Shown here in pieces: positions 4,884 through 5,066 of a stretch of DNA of 5,066 bases. The position numbers were made by a program, and so were the translations under genes. This DNA is from Candidatus Omnitrophota bacterium (GTDB taxonomy: Bacteria; Omnitrophota; Koll11; Gygaellales; Profunditerraquicolaceae), in contig JAQUNE010000110.1 in assembly GCA_028717765.1 (NCBI GenBank), positions 1 to 5,066 of the forward strand, read 5' to 3'. The notes beneath the pieces are model-generated. The model was given only the letters and a program-made list of their open reading frames with translations. It was not told where the DNA came from and did not search any database. The first letter of the stretch is position 1; every line of letters begins with the position of its first letter.

Positions 4884-5066
4884 ACAATATATTAGATAAA
4901 CTAAATAACCTTGAGTTAGATAAGAAAAAAATGATCTTGCTTATTTTTGGTTTAGTTTTAATTATTTATTTTGATTTCTCCTTTTTGATTAAATTACAAT
5001 CTACGCTTAGTAAGAAAATAGGTTCAAAGGTGACAAAAATAAGCCAGGAGATAAATAAAACTAAAA
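4880..5066 (+). CDS. pilO: PilO-like protein, N-terminal 62 residues
   Basis: Open from the ATG at 4880, which overlaps the pilN stop by four bases, to the window end. Visible: a short cytoplasmic tail (MNNILDKLNNLELDKKK), one membrane helix (about 18-38) ending near DFSFLIK, then the start of a Lys/Gln/Ile-rich coiled coil. This is the topology of PilO, which forms a heterodimer with PilN through the coiled coil and a periplasmic ferredoxin-like domain. The rest of the gene, perhaps 120-140 residues, is beyond the window. The sequence itself is too short for firm recognition; the call leans on topology and position. Confidence 0.75.
   Translation, partial: MNNILDKLNNLELDKKKMILLIFGLVLIIYFDFSFLIKLQSTLSKKIGSKVTKISQEINKTK

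Noticed and set aside
1..5066. CRISPR array, insertion sequence, tRNA or rRNA
   Set aside because: No regularly spaced repeats, transposase frames, terminal inverted repeats or tRNA-like cloverleaf with TTC arm were seen; the three-way junction at 1601-1672 is not a tRNA.

Overview
The window is a bacterial chromosomal segment, AT-rich and tightly packed, with every gene on the + strand. It joins the end of a nucleotide-sugar gene pair to a type IV pilus / type II secretion-like gene set. The source is probably an uncultivated Gram-negative-type bacterium of the PVC/Omnitrophota kind. This rests on PilM, PilN and PilO-like proteins (an envelope-spanning alignment complex), on the style of the short alanine-rich pilin, and on a pseudopilin with Ala instead of Gly before the processing site, a form common in PVC-group proteins. 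The assignment is inference from protein style, not a database result.

Layout. (1) Bases 1-572 hold the 3' part of an NAD-dependent sugar epimerase, overlapping by ATGA with a complete UDP-glucuronate decarboxylase (569-1501). Together they look like part of a surface-polysaccharide precursor pathway. (2) Bases 1502-1857 hold no protein gene but are dense in signals. There is an extended -10 promoter, then a sequence that folds as a three-way junction ending in a U-tract (terminator or small RNA), then a near-consensus promoter overlapped by an inverted repeat, then a structured leader in front of a strong ribosome binding site. (3) Bases 1858-2292 encode a type IV pilin with its own promoter and a strong GAAA-loop terminator (2315-2341). 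(4) From a second extended -10 promoter (2361-2388) runs a tight operon: a pilin-like protein without a normal processing site, a second pseudopilin, pilM, pilN and the start of a pilO-like gene cut by the window end.

Working together. The monocistronic pilin is placed and equipped like a major subunit. The two paralogues in the operon look like minor or tip subunits made in step with the PilM-PilN-PilO inner-membrane platform. All three pilin-like proteins align along their length, so they arose by local duplication and diverged.

Most worth a second look are the three-way-junction RNA at 1601-1672, the mutually exclusive pairings in the pilin leader at 1735-1853, and the pilin-like protein that kept the fold but lost the prepilin peptidase motif.
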